DNA from: JACMLX01 sp031374935
Lineage (GTDB): Bacteria > Gemmatimonadota > Gemmatimonadetes > Gemmatimonadales > Gemmatimonadaceae
Assembly (NCBI GenBank): GCA_031374935.1
Contig: JANMHB010000113.1
Location: 124,001 to 188,000, forward strand
Length of the DNA stretch: 64,000 bases
Direction: 5' to 3'
Shown here: positions 17,388 to 28,362 of the stretch, one piece after another
How positions within the stretch are numbered: the stretch's first letter is position 1
How the letters are laid out: each line of letters begins with the position of its first letter
Made by a program: the position numbers and the translations under genes
Notes under the pieces: generated by a model
The model's database searches: none
Seen by the model: the letters and a program-made list of their open reading frames with translations, nothing else
Told to the model about the DNA's origin: nothing

Positions 17388-19547
17388 TCAGCGCATGACC
17401 GCGATATCCAGCCCGATGTACCAGTTGCGCAGCGGTGAGGGCTCGAGCACGCGACCGAAGGCGCCGTTGACCGTCACCGCGCCCACATACGCCGTGTTCT
17501 GTGCGTTGAGCACCCCGACGAACGGCTCCAGACGATAGCCCTTCCAGCCGCGCGTCCATGCGGCGCGCAGGTTGGTCACGCCGGTGCCCCACCCCGGCAC
17601 ACGGATGGTATTGAGATCATCCGCGAAGAGTGCGCTGGTCCACGTCTGATCTGCATCGAGCGTGAGACCGAACCAGGACGCCGATCGAACGCCCAGGCGC
17701 AGCTGCTGCGGCGGTACGCCCGGCAACTGCTTGCCGTCCAGCGTATCCACCCGCGTACCGGTCGTCTGACGGTAATCGTCGAATTTCAGGTCCGACCAGG
17801 TGTAGGCGAGGTTGAGTGACGCCAGCGTGCCAACCCGGAGACTGCCGCCCGCTTCGATGCCGATGTTCTTCGTTCGGCCGGCGTTCTCGAAGAACGCCGT
17901 GCCATCGACGACGCGCGACTGCACGATCGCATTCCGGACATTCGCGCGATAGGCGGCGACGTTCCATGACGCGAGCGTCGACACGGCACCGCGCGCACCG
18001 ATCTCGGTACTCAGCGTGCGCTGCGGCCCGAGATTCGGGTTGAAGCCCCCCTGCCGATCCGGTCGCACCTGCAGTTCGGTGGTCGTCGGCGTTTCGAAAC
18101 TCGTGGAGACGTTGGCATACGGTGCGAAGGCAGTCCATCCGGTGACGGTCACGCCCGCGTGTCCACTGACGGCGGACAACGGCCGCGCGCCACTGTTGTC
18201 GCCGCCGTTGACACCACCGTCGCCCAGGAAATCATCACGAACGGAAAACCGGAGCCGGTCATACCGCGTGCCAGCGTTGAGCAGCACGCGCGGCGTGGGA
18301 GTCCACTGCGCCTGGAGAAACGGCGCAATACTGGTCACCGTCTCGAACTGATTGAGAATGATCGTGTCGGTGATGGCCGTCGGGCGTCCGCCGGAGGATC
18401 GTCGGTTGATGCGGGTGTCTCGCATCTGCTGGACATCGATACCCGCGGAAAGCGCAGGAGCTGCTGGCGTCTCACCGAGGTTGTAGCGCGCGCTCAGGCG
18501 CGTGCCGGCGAAGAGGCGATCGAGCGTGGAATAGATGCCGCTGGTGGGCGTCACCGTGCCAGGCGGCGCGGTCGACAGCGCATTGCGAACGACCCGGGAA
18601 CTGATCCAGGTCGTCGCGACAAACTCCGCCCGATCAGGGCCCGCGCCGTGGTGATATGAGACGCTCAGCTGATCCTGCTTGACCCGTCGATCAGAACCGC
18701 GCCGGATGTTGGCCGCGCTGGCCGAGTCTCGACGCACGGCGTACTCGGCAAATGTCAGCGCACCGGGATTGAATGCGTTCGGCACTTCGGCAACCTGTGC
18801 GCGGATTTCGACGCGGCGAGCGGCACCAAGCGAGTAATCGACAGCGGCGTTCAGCTGCCGGGACTCGGCTTCACTCCGTTGCCTGAAGCCATCGGTCGTC
18901 AGACGCGAGAGGGAGAGCGCCGCGATGGCGTTGCCTGAACGCCCCACGGTCCGCAGCTGCATCTTGCGTTGCCCGTACGATCCAGCCAGCACACGCGCCG
19001 ATTGCGAGAACGGTGTCGGCGCACGCAGATCGTTGGAGAAGGAGAGCACACCGGCCGATCCATTGCCGTACAACGAGGCGGTGCTGCCACGGAGCACCTC
19101 GACGCGATCGATGTTACCGAGTTCGACGTTGGTGAGCTGCGTCTGTCCATCGGGGAGGGTCTGTGGCACGCCATCGAGGAAGACCTTCACACCGCGCAAC
19201 CCGAAGTTGGCGCGCGATCCGGCACCACGGATGGCGATACGGGAGTCGGTCGCGAAGTTGTAGCGGCTGGCCACGAAGACGCCCGGCACGGAGCCCAGCG
19301 CCTCGTCGAGATTGACCGTCGGCTGGGCGCGGCGCACTTCACGGACGCCAACCACACCCACCGCCCACGGCACACGTTCAAGTGATCGCTGATCGGCCAT
19401 CACGCGAACGCTGACCGTCGGCAGCGGCTGAATGCGGATCGAGTCAGCGCGCGAGGAATCTGACCGGACGGGTCGCTGCCCGTGTAGCGTGCCCGAGATG
19501 CATGCGCTGGCGGTCAGGACATGGCAGAGTGTACGAAGCTGGATCAC
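17388..19547 (-). CDS. TonB-dependent receptor (FecA/siderophore type)
   Basis: A 719-residue outer-membrane receptor. A signal-like N-terminus (VIQLRTLCHVLTASACISG, GTG start) is followed by a plug domain (about 45-165) with RIAIRGAGSRANFGLRGVKV and DRVEVLRGSTASLYGNGSAG, then a 22-strand-type barrel with the TonB-receptor C-terminal region. This is the short ferric-siderophore/vitamin class, unlike the Oar-type receptor at the start of the window. I chose GTG at 19547 because a signal peptide follows; upstream codons overlap the amidase gene. It lies 50 bases after the amidase gene on the same strand, so both may serve uptake and use of one substrate. The ligand is unknown. Confidence 0.88.
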   Translation of the reverse strand: MIQLRTLCHVLTASACISGTLHGQRPVRSDSSRADSIRIQPLPTVSVRVMADQRSLERVPWAVGVVGVREVRRAQPTVNLDEALGSVPGVFVASRYNFATDSRIAIRGAGSRANFGLRGVKVFLDGVPQTLPDGQTQLTNVELGNIDRVEVLRGSTASLYGNGSAGVLSFSNDLRAPTPFSQSARVLAGSYGQRKMQLRTVGRSGNAIAALSLSRLTTDGFRQRSEAESRQLNAAVDYSLGAARRVEIRAQVAEVPNAFNPGALTFAEYAVRRDSASAANIRRGSDRRVKQDQLSVSYHHGAGPDRAEFVATTWISSRVVRNALSTAPPGTVTPTSGIYSTLDRLFAGTRLSARYNLGETPAAPALSAGIDVQQMRDTRINRRSSGGRPTAITDTIILNQFETVTSIAPFLQAQWTPTPRVLLNAGTRYDRLRFSVRDDFLGDGGVNGGDNSGARPLSAVSGHAGVTVTGWTAFAPYANVSTSFETPTTTELQVRPDRQGGFNPNLGPQRTLSTEIGARGAVSTLASWNVAAYRANVRNAIVQSRVVDGTAFFENAGRTKNIGIEAGGSLRVGTLASLNLAYTWSDLKFDDYRQTTGTRVDTLDGKQLPGVPPQQLRLGVRSASWFGLTLDADQTWTSALFADDLNTIRVPGWGTGVTNLRAAWTRGWKGYRLEPFVGVLNAQNTAYVGAVTVNGAFGRVLEPSPLRNWYIGLDIAVMR

Positions 19548-19597
19548 GACTGCAGGATGACGGGTGACGTGCGCCGGAGCGCACGTTGCTGGCACGA

Positions 19598-21214
19598 TCA
19601 ACGGGGCGTTGCCGCCACGGTCGGCGCGAAGGCAGGGCGCACGCGATGCAGCGTCGCCTGTTCGAAAGCAAAGCCGGCGCGCAAGAGTTGCGGTTCGCTC
19701 CACGCGGCGCCGAAGAAGGAGATGCCGATCGGCAATCCTGCAACGCGACCGGCCGGCACGGTGAGATGTGGATACCCCGCCACCGCCGGTGCGGTCGAGA
19801 CGCCGCCGCCGAAATGATCGCCGTTGACGAGATCGATGACCCAGGCCGGACCACCGGTCGGTCCGACCAGCACATCACACCGCGTGCGCTTGAGCACTGC
19901 GTCAATCCCCTCACGTCGCGAGAGGCGGACACAGGTTTCGCGGGCCCGACGATACACCTGACTGCTCAACGGCCCGCGCTTCTGCGCCTGCGTCAGGGTC
20001 TCCTGCCCGAACCATTGCAATTCCGCGTCCTGATTCTTCTCGTTCCAGAGAATCAGCTCCGCGAGTGAATGGATCGGCACCGTGGCCGGCAGTGCGCCGA
20101 GATACGCATTGAGTCCCGCCTTGAACTCGTGCAGCAGTACCTCGTATTCCTGAGGGCCGTACTTCTCCGCGTTCGGCACGTTGGCGTTCTCGATGATGGT
20201 CGCCCCACGGTCGCGCATCACCTTGATGGCGTCTTCCATCAGCCGGTCCACACGGACATCGAAACCGAAATGGTTTCGCGCGACACCGATTCGCATGCCA
20301 CGCAATCCATCATTGGTGAGGGTCCGCGTGTAGTCCGTGGGCAGGCCGGCGGGGATACCGCGCATGCTACTGTCCGTGGCATCGCGCCCCAGCATGCCGT
20401 TGAGCAGCAGCGCGGCATCGCGCACGGTGCGCGCCATCGGCCCGGCGGTATCCTGGCTGGCCGAGATCGGGATGATTCCGCTGCGGCTGAGGAGCCCCAC
20501 CGTCGGCTTGAGCCCGACGATGCCATTCAGCGATGCCGGGCAGATGATCGACCCGTCCGTTTCCGTGCCGACGGCGGCAATGCAGAAATCGGCGGCCACG
20601 GCGGCGCCGCTGCCCGCGCTCGATCCGCAGGGTGAGCGATCGAGCACATGCGGGTTCTTCGTCTGTCCCCCCCGCCCGCTCCAGCCACTGCTCGACTTGT
20701 TGCCGCGGAAGTTCGCCCATTCGCTGAGATTCGTCTTGCCCAGAATGACGGCGCCGGCGGTGCGCAGCCGCTGCACGACGGCTGCGTCACGACGTGCGTG
20801 ATGTTCCGCCAGCGCCAGCGAGCCTGCACTGGTGCTCATCCGATCGGCGGTGTCGATGTTGTCCTTGAGCAACACCGGCATTCCATGCAGCGGCCCCAGC
20901 ATCCTCCCTCCGCTGCGGGCTGCGTCGGCGGCATCCGCCTGCGCCAACGCATCGGGATTCACTTCAATCACGCTGTTCACCCTCGGACCGTCTGCATCCA
21001 GCGTTCGAATGCGCATCAGGTAGTGCTCCGTCAGCGCGCGCGACGTCAGGCGTCCGGCCGCGAACTCGGCCTGTGCCGCAGCAATCGTCAGATCATCGAG
21101 TGCATCGGCGGGCGTGGGCCGCGACACCGCGTCCGGCGCCCAGAGCGTCATTGGCCGAAGGGGCAGTGCGCCAGACAGCGCGATTCCCGCCGCGAGGAAT
21201 TCCCGACGTTCCAT
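19598..21214 (-). CDS. Tat-exported amidase-signature hydrolase
   Basis: A 538-residue amidase-signature enzyme with the Ser-cisSer-Lys triad: Lys in PVLLKDNIDT, and the Gly/Ser-rich segment CGSSAGSGAAVAADF holding both Ser. It hydrolyses amide bonds to acid and ammonia or amine. The N-terminus MERREFLAAGIALSGALPL has an RR motif, so periplasmic export by Tat is likely. I chose the ATG at 21214 for that reason; the frame is open 22 codons further. In length and sequence it resembles the exported amidases of soil bacteria rather than GatA. It is followed closely by a TonB receptor gene. Confidence 0.9.
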   Translation of the reverse strand: MERREFLAAGIALSGALPLRPMTLWAPDAVSRPTPADALDDLTIAAAQAEFAAGRLTSRALTEHYLMRIRTLDADGPRVNSVIEVNPDALAQADAADAARSGGRMLGPLHGMPVLLKDNIDTADRMSTSAGSLALAEHHARRDAAVVQRLRTAGAVILGKTNLSEWANFRGNKSSSGWSGRGGQTKNPHVLDRSPCGSSAGSGAAVAADFCIAAVGTETDGSIICPASLNGIVGLKPTVGLLSRSGIIPISASQDTAGPMARTVRDAALLLNGMLGRDATDSSMRGIPAGLPTDYTRTLTNDGLRGMRIGVARNHFGFDVRVDRLMEDAIKVMRDRGATIIENANVPNAEKYGPQEYEVLLHEFKAGLNAYLGALPATVPIHSLAELILWNEKNQDAELQWFGQETLTQAQKRGPLSSQVYRRARETCVRLSRREGIDAVLKRTRCDVLVGPTGGPAWVIDLVNGDHFGGGVSTAPAVAGYPHLTVPAGRVAGLPIGISFFGAAWSEPQLLRAGFAFEQATLHRVRPAFAPTVAATPR

Positions 21215-21418
21215 GCAAGCATCCCGGGACGAGAGTGAGACGGTGTGACGATGCGCAGGGGATTGTGCGTGCGGCGGCACGCCTTCGCCAGTCCTGCGCT
21301 GGCGGGGCGCCGGCGGACGTCAGTGCAACCCACGCGCCCGGGCTGTCCGTCGGTGTGTGCGGCGCCGCACGCCGGGAAGACGCAAAAGCGTCACGCCGTC
21401 CCGACACACACAACGCAA

Positions 21419-21444
21419 AACGCCTCCGCAATGGCGGAGGCGTT
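21419..21444 (-). terminator. Intrinsic terminator of rplU-rpmA
   Basis: On the minus strand a perfect 11-bp stem with a 4-nt loop runs directly into TTTTGCG, 20 bases after the rpmA stop codon. Confidence 0.85.
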
Positions 21445-21463
21445 CGGCAAAACCGTAACAGAC

Positions 21464-21748
21464 TCAGTCGGCAGCGACGGCTTCGACTTCCATGGCCAGC
21501 GGACGGACACCGACCTTGGTGCGACGCTTGTCCTTGGGCGAGAACTCGACCACGCCATCCACGAGGGCGAAGATCGTGTAGTCGCGGCCCAGGCCGACGT
21601 TGTTGCCGGGGTGCACCTTGGTGCCGCACTGGCGGATGATGATCCCGCCGGCCCGCACGAATTCACCACCGAACTTCTTGACGCCGCGGTACTGCGGATT
21701 CGAATCGCGACCGTTGCGGGATGAGCCTACGCCTTTCTTGTGTGCCAT
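21464..21748 (-). CDS. rpmA: Ribosomal protein L27
   Basis: A 94-residue protein with the diagnostic start MAHKKGVGSSRNGRDSNPQY, the glycine-rich N-terminal tail that reaches the peptidyl-transferase centre, and the core segment GGIIIRQCGTKVHPGNNVG. The usual length is about 85; the extra residues are a short C-terminal extension ending VEAVAAD. There is no N-terminal cleavage extension like that of Firmicutes. It starts 7 bases after rplU ends, in the standard L21-L27 operon, and the terminator hairpin follows. Confidence 0.98.
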   Translation of the reverse strand: MAHKKGVGSSRNGRDSNPQYRGVKKFGGEFVRAGGIIIRQCGTKVHPGNNVGLGRDYTIFALVDGVVEFSPKDKRRTKVGVRPLAMEVEAVAAD

Positions 21749-21755
21749 TGATGCC

Positions 21756-22073
21756 TCAACCCAGCTTGATGTCGGTGATGCGGACTTCGGTGAAGCCCTG
21801 ACGATGGCCCTGCTTTCTGGCGTAGTTCTTCCGGCGCCGGAACTTGAAGACGATGATCTTCTCGCCGCGGCCGTGCTTGACGATTTCAGCCGAGACCTTG
21901 GCGCCGGCGAGCGTCGGAACGCCCGTCTTGACCGAGGACCCGTCCGAACCGAGCAGGACTTCGTTGAATTCGACCGATGCGCCGGCATCGCCGAGCAGGG
22001 TGGGAAACCGGTATGTCTGGCCTGCACTGACGCGGAATTGCTTCCCGCCGGTGCGAATGATCGCGTAGCTCAT
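21756..22073 (-). CDS. rplU: Ribosomal protein L21
   Basis: A 105-residue large-subunit protein with the typical start MSYAIIRTGGKQFRVSAGQ and the C-terminal signature FKFRRRKNYARKQGHRQGFTE. It binds 23S rRNA in domain VI with help from L20. It is first of the rplU-rpmA pair. A consensus promoter (TTGACA, 17-bp spacer, TAACTT) lies about 30 bases upstream and carries a perfect palindrome in the spacer, so the operon may be regulated independently of the RNase G gene before it. Confidence 0.98.
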   Translation of the reverse strand: MSYAIIRTGGKQFRVSAGQTYRFPTLLGDAGASVEFNEVLLGSDGSSVKTGVPTLAGAKVSAEIVKHGRGEKIIVFKFRRRKNYARKQGHRQGFTEVRITDIKLG

Positions 22074-22106
22074 GAGTGTACGACGTGTAAGGGTAATGAG
22101 CCCACG

Positions 22107-22135
22107 AAGTTAGCCGCCCAGAGTCTGGGTGTCAA
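22107..22135 (-). promoter_or_regulatory. Promoter of rplU-rpmA with palindrome in the spacer
   Basis: On the minus strand TTGACA (22130-22135) and TAACTT (22107-22112) are 17 bp apart. The spacer holds CCCAGA-G-TCTGGG (22117-22129), a perfect 6+1+6 palindrome lying between the two hexamers as an operator would. The transcript would have a 5' leader of about 25-30 nt. Confidence 0.7.
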
Positions 22136-22228
22136 CGGCGTCGTGGTGCCGGAAGGGTCTGAGGCTGAGCCAGACGCCTGTGGTGCACCCACCCGAAGGT
22201 GAGAAGAACGGGTGGCCGCAAGCGAGGG

Positions 22229-23824
22229 TCACGCCAGCGCGTACTGCGCCGTCACGTCCCGCTGCGCACCCTTGACGACGAGCTTGTACTCGTCGGGCCG
22301 GAGCAGAGGGTCGTCCCGGAGTTCCAGGGGAAATGACACGATCTTCTCCAATCGGGACAACACATCCGGTTCCTGTTCGAGCACATACATGGCCACGTCG
22401 GGGTGCAGCTTGACCAGCATCGGATCCCGGCGGCCTTCCACCCCGATCCGCTTGACTGACCGTTCCACGCGGCGCACGATCGTCTCGGGGGTGAAGATCC
22501 GGCCGGTGCCGTTGCACGTCGCGCACGGCTCGGTGGTAGCCTGCAAGTGGCTCGCCCGGACCCGCTGGCGCGTCATTTCGATCAGCCCAAGGTCGCTGAC
22601 GGTGAAGGCCTTGGTGCGGGCACGATCACGCCCGAGATGTGTGCGCAGTTCCTGCAGCACCTTCTCACGGTTCGCCTTCGTCTCCATGTCGATGAAGTCG
22701 CAGACGATGATGCCACCAACGTCCCGAAGCCGCAGCTGGCGGGCCACTTCACGGGCGGCCTCCATGTTCGTCTTCATGATCGTCTTCTCGGGGTCCTTCT
22801 TGCCGGTGTAGCGCCCCGAGTTGATGTCGATGGAGACGAGGGCCTCGGTGGGCTCGATGATGAGGTAGCCACCCGACGGCAGGTCACAGCGACGCTTGAA
22901 GATGTCGCGGATCTCGCCCTCGACATCGTGCTTGTCGAACAGCGGCTGCGTCTCTTCGTACAACTGCACGCGGTCCACCAGCTCAGGACCGACGCCCTTC
23001 AGGTACTCGATGATCTCGTTGTAGAGCTGCCGACTGTCGACGACCAGCCGGTCGACCTTGGCGCTGAACAGATCGCGGATGATGCCGCGGGCCAGATTCG
23101 TCTCGCGATGGACGAGCGCCGGCGCGCGCATGAACTGTCGCTTGCGATTGATGCGTTTCCAATTGTTGACGAGCCCCGTCAGCTCGCGTTCGAGCGTCTC
23201 GGCGGTCACATCCTCGCCCACCGTGCGGACGATCACGCCGCCCGCATCCTTCGGCAGGAAGGCGTTGACCTGCTCCTTCAACCGCTGCCGTTCGGCCCGT
23301 TCGCCAATCTTCCGGCTGACACCGACCCGTGACGAAAACGGCATCAGAACGAGGAACCGCCCCGCCATCGAGACCTGCGCGGTGACGCGCGGTCCCTTGG
23401 TGGAAATCGGCTCCTTGCTCACCTGCACGAGGATGGTGTCGCCGCGCTTGAGGACGTCCTGAATCTGTGGCGCTTCCTTCCGCGGCTGCCGCCCGGATTT
23501 CGGCGTATCGCTGCCGCGCGCCGCCGCATCCTGCGCCGCCTCGGCCGCGTCGTCACCATCGCCTTCCTCGTCGTCATCGTCGTCGTCTTCATCGGTCTCG
23601 TAGACCAGATCCGACGCGTGAAGGAAGGCGCTCTTTTCGGTGCCGATGTCCACGAACGCGGCCTGCAATCCAGGCTGGACCGCGTCGACCCGCCCGAGGT
23701 AGATGTCGCCGACCATCCGGCGAGCCTCAGGACGCTCGACCAGCAATTCCACCAACTGGTCGTCTTCGATGATGGCCACGCGCACTTCCCGTGCGCCGGC
23801 ATTGATCAGGATGTCACGCTTCAT
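22229..23824 (-). CDS. rng: Ribonuclease G/E family endoribonuclease
   Basis: A 531-residue RNase E/G family enzyme that cuts single-stranded, AU-rich RNA in mRNA decay and rRNA maturation. The catalytic metal Asp are D333 (SIDINSG) and D376 (CDFIDM). The zinc-link CxxC is C434/C437. There is no long C-terminal scaffold, so it is RNase G-like in size. Unusually, the N-terminal S1 domain carries an insert of about 45 residues (about 76-120) that starts with an Asp/Glu run and continues into a basic stretch (SGRQPRK). The gene lies before rplU-rpmA, a common bacterial linkage. The ATG at 23824 matches the family start (MKRDILINAG). Confidence 0.95.
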   Translation of the reverse strand: MKRDILINAGAREVRVAIIEDDQLVELLVERPEARRMVGDIYLGRVDAVQPGLQAAFVDIGTEKSAFLHASDLVYETDEDDDDDDEEGDGDDAAEAAQDAAARGSDTPKSGRQPRKEAPQIQDVLKRGDTILVQVSKEPISTKGPRVTAQVSMAGRFLVLMPFSSRVGVSRKIGERAERQRLKEQVNAFLPKDAGGVIVRTVGEDVTAETLERELTGLVNNWKRINRKRQFMRAPALVHRETNLARGIIRDLFSAKVDRLVVDSRQLYNEIIEYLKGVGPELVDRVQLYEETQPLFDKHDVEGEIRDIFKRRCDLPSGGYLIIEPTEALVSIDINSGRYTGKKDPEKTIMKTNMEAAREVARQLRLRDVGGIIVCDFIDMETKANREKVLQELRTHLGRDRARTKAFTVSDLGLIEMTRQRVRASHLQATTEPCATCNGTGRIFTPETIVRRVERSVKRIGVEGRRDPMLVKLHPDVAMYVLEQEPDVLSRLEKIVSFPLELRDDPLLRPDEYKLVVKGAQRDVTAQYALA

Positions 23825-24258
23825 GCACGCCTCGCGGCACCGCGTGAGGCGACCCAGTACACACGCAGCCCGTGGGCTGACCTACGTGAGAGCTGACCGA
23901 TGCGCGGACGCGCACCAGCCACCAGCGTCTGCCGCACGACGCGCCTCACCCGGTCGAATCAGCGTTGCCCGCCCACATGACGATGCGGCACTGCGAGTTC
24001 GACTGCGACCGGTGGTCACACAGCGGTGACCGGTGAAACGAGTGCGGCCCAGTCAGCCGGACGCCGCCACTCCAGCGTCACTGCAAACCGGGGTCGAACG
24101 CACCGGTGTGGGGGTCGCTCCACGCCAGCGATCGGGCGCAGCGCACTCACGGCGCGCCGCACCACTCGGGGAAGCCTATCGACGCGCGATGCCAGACGGC
24201 ACCCCATTCGTGATCAATCTGTCACAACGGCAGGTTGGGCAGACTTCATGTATTCCGG
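23825..24258. other. Gene-free stretch of 434 bases
   Basis: This lies between the RNase G gene and the ICMT-like gene, which are both on the minus strand. It holds short open frames on both strands, but none has a plausible start or recognisable protein features. A small imperfect hairpin (GCCTCGCGG...CCGCGTGAGGC) lies at its left end, in the 5' leader of the RNase G gene. I see no other element in it. Confidence 0.5.
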
Positions 24259-24819
24259 CTATCGGAGCGGACTGAAGATCAGCCAGAGCAGGACGCCGAC
24301 AAAACCAAGGCCCGCCTGCCACTCATTGTGTCGCAGGTACAGGGACGGACTGAAGCCGGCCGACCTGTCGGCCCCTGGCGGTCCGGACCACGGCGTGAGC
24401 CGCGGCAGAAAGGCCGGCACATGGGCCTCGTACTCGGCGTACGCGGCACCATAGACGCCGCGCAGGTAGGCTCGCTCCCGGGCGATGGTCGGCCCGTACA
24501 CGGCCACCCAGAAGCCGATGACGAGTGCGACGGCCACCCAATGCGCTGCAATCGCGAAGCCAAGCGCGAGGAGAAAACTCCCGACGTAGAGCGGATTGCG
24601 CGTGTGCGCATACGGCCCGGTGGTGGTGAGGACCTGGTTCTTGACGATGTGGCCGGTCGCCCACGCCCGGATCAGCACGCCGCTCAGCGCAATCACCCCG
24701 CCAGCCAGCAGACTGGTCGGCGTGGTGTAGCGCGGAGCCAACCAGAGAAAGGCGATGCCGAAGAGGAAGCCCAACGGCACCCGCATCCGCTGCACGATCG
24801 ATTGCGATCCGTCGGTCAC
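24259..24819 (-). CDS. Isoprenylcysteine carboxyl methyltransferase-like membrane protein
   Basis: A 186-residue integral membrane protein of the ICMT/phospholipid methyltransferase (PEMT-like) family. It has about four or five hydrophobic segments and the family SAM-binding motif TTGPYAHTRNPLYVGSFLLALG, with RERAYLRGVYGAAYAEYEAHV as the conserved C-terminal Glu-rich segment. Bacterial members methylate small lipophilic or thiol substrates; the natural substrate is rarely known. The GTG start overlaps the acyl-CoA dehydrogenase stop (GTGA), so it is translated in coupling with that gene. Confidence 0.85.
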   Translation of the reverse strand: MTDGSQSIVQRMRVPLGFLFGIAFLWLAPRYTTPTSLLAGGVIALSGVLIRAWATGHIVKNQVLTTTGPYAHTRNPLYVGSFLLALGFAIAAHWVAVALVIGFWVAVYGPTIARERAYLRGVYGAAYAEYEAHVPAFLPRLTPWSGPPGADRSAGFSPSLYLRHNEWQAGLGFVGVLLWLIFSPLR

Positions 24820-26033
24820 CCCGTGATTTCCTTCACGAGGTGGCGCGCGATGACGAGCCGCTGAATCTCGGACGTGCCCTCGCCGATCTCGCAGATCTTG
24901 GCATCGCGCATGAAGCGCTCCACCGGGTAGTCCTTGGTATAGCCGTACCCGCCGTGGATCTGAATCGCCTTGAGCGTGGCGCGCATCGCGAGCTCGGAGC
25001 AGAACAGCTTGGCCATCGCCGCTTCCTTGCCATACGGCTTGCCCTGCTGCGCAAGCATCGCGGCATGGTAGGTGAGATGCTTGCCGGCCTCGATTTCGGT
25101 GGCCATGTCCGACAGCTGAAACGACACGCCCTGAAAGTTCACGATCGACTGACCGAACTGCTTGCGTTCGAGCGAGTACTTTCGCGCCTCCTCGAACGCC
25201 CCCTCGGCGACGCCGAGCGCCAGCGCGGCGATGCCGATCCGTCCGGCATCGAGCGTCTTCATGAAATTGATGAAGCCGTTGCCCTCGGTGCCCAGCAGGT
25301 TCTCGACCGGAACTTCGACATTCTCGAAGATCAGTTCGCGCGTGTCGCTGGCGCGCCAGCCCAGCTTGTCTTCCTTCTTGCCGGCCCGGAACCCTGGCAT
25401 CGCGACAATCGACTCGTCGTGCCCGATACCCACGGCGCGCGCGGCGGCCAGATCGGTGGTCTCCTTGGTCAGGATGAAGGAGCTGATGCCCTTTGTCCCT
25501 GCCCCGGGTTCGGTGACCGCGGTGACGATGAACACTTCCCCGACACCGGCGTGGGTGATGAATCGTTTGGTGCCGTTCAGGACATAATGCCCGTTCTTGC
25601 GCACGGCAGTTGTCTGCGTGCCGCCGGCATCGCTGCCGGCGTTCGGCTCAGTCAGCCCGAAGCCGCCCAGCACCTTGCCGGCTGCGAGCATCGGGACGTA
25701 GCGCTGCTGCTGCGCCTCGGTGCCGAAGTGGACGATGGGTGAGGTGCCGAGTGTGGTGTGCGCCGAAATCGTGATCGAGTGGCTGGCGCAGACCTTCGCG
25801 AGTTCATGAATCGCGATGATGAAGGCGGTCGAGTCGAACCCGGCACCGCCCAGATCCTCGGACCAGGGAATGCCCATCAGCCCGAGGTCGGCCATCTTCG
25901 CGACGTTTTCCCAGGGGAACGACGACTCCGCGTCGTGCAGGCTGGCGACCGGCTTGACGTGATCGTTGGCGAAGGCGCGCACCATCTCGCGGACCTGCAG
26001 GTGCTGCTCGGTGAAATAGAGCGAATCGTCCAT
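24816..26033 (-). CDS. Acyl-CoA dehydrogenase
   Basis: A 405-residue FAD-dependent acyl-CoA dehydrogenase that introduces the alpha-beta double bond in fatty or branched-chain acyl-CoA. It shows the family signatures FGLTEPNAGSDAGGT (FAD/substrate loop) and the C-terminal QIHGGYGYTKDYPVERFMRDAKI. The catalytic Glu probably lies in the YPVERFMRDAK/GEGTSEIQ region, as in short- and medium-chain types. The C-terminal GTSEIQRLVIARHL is standard. It would pair with electron-transfer flavoprotein, not seen here. It precedes the ICMT-like gene in an overlap and follows recQ by 150 bases. Substrate chain length cannot be told. Confidence 0.93.
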   Translation of the reverse strand: MDDSLYFTEQHLQVREMVRAFANDHVKPVASLHDAESSFPWENVAKMADLGLMGIPWSEDLGGAGFDSTAFIIAIHELAKVCASHSITISAHTTLGTSPIVHFGTEAQQQRYVPMLAAGKVLGGFGLTEPNAGSDAGGTQTTAVRKNGHYVLNGTKRFITHAGVGEVFIVTAVTEPGAGTKGISSFILTKETTDLAAARAVGIGHDESIVAMPGFRAGKKEDKLGWRASDTRELIFENVEVPVENLLGTEGNGFINFMKTLDAGRIGIAALALGVAEGAFEEARKYSLERKQFGQSIVNFQGVSFQLSDMATEIEAGKHLTYHAAMLAQQGKPYGKEAAMAKLFCSELAMRATLKAIQIHGGYGYTKDYPVERFMRDAKICEIGEGTSEIQRLVIARHLVKEITG

Positions 26034-26183
26034 GATGTAATCGCGTGTTTAGGGGCAGCCAGATGTGGGCGCCCGTCAAATGGGAAACGTAGTGCTGGCG
26101 GCGGGCGCACGAAGGCCTGCGGCCCCCGATCAGAGTCTCGGATGGCGGCACGAGGTTCTGACGCCCGGGCGGTACCGGATGTA

Positions 26184-28253
<2,070 letters not shown>

Positions 28254-28362
28254 ACTGGGCGGTGACTGGACCGGAGCGAGCGTGCGGAGTGTCTGCCGTC
28301 CAGCATCAGCACCAGCGTCAGGGCTGCGTCATCGCAGCCTGCATTCGATTGCACCGCGGGAC

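Noticed and set aside
22136..22228. Hairpin CCACCCG...CGGGTGG after rng as a terminator
   Set aside because: Seven-bp stem with a 13-nt loop and no U-run; too weak to list as a terminator.
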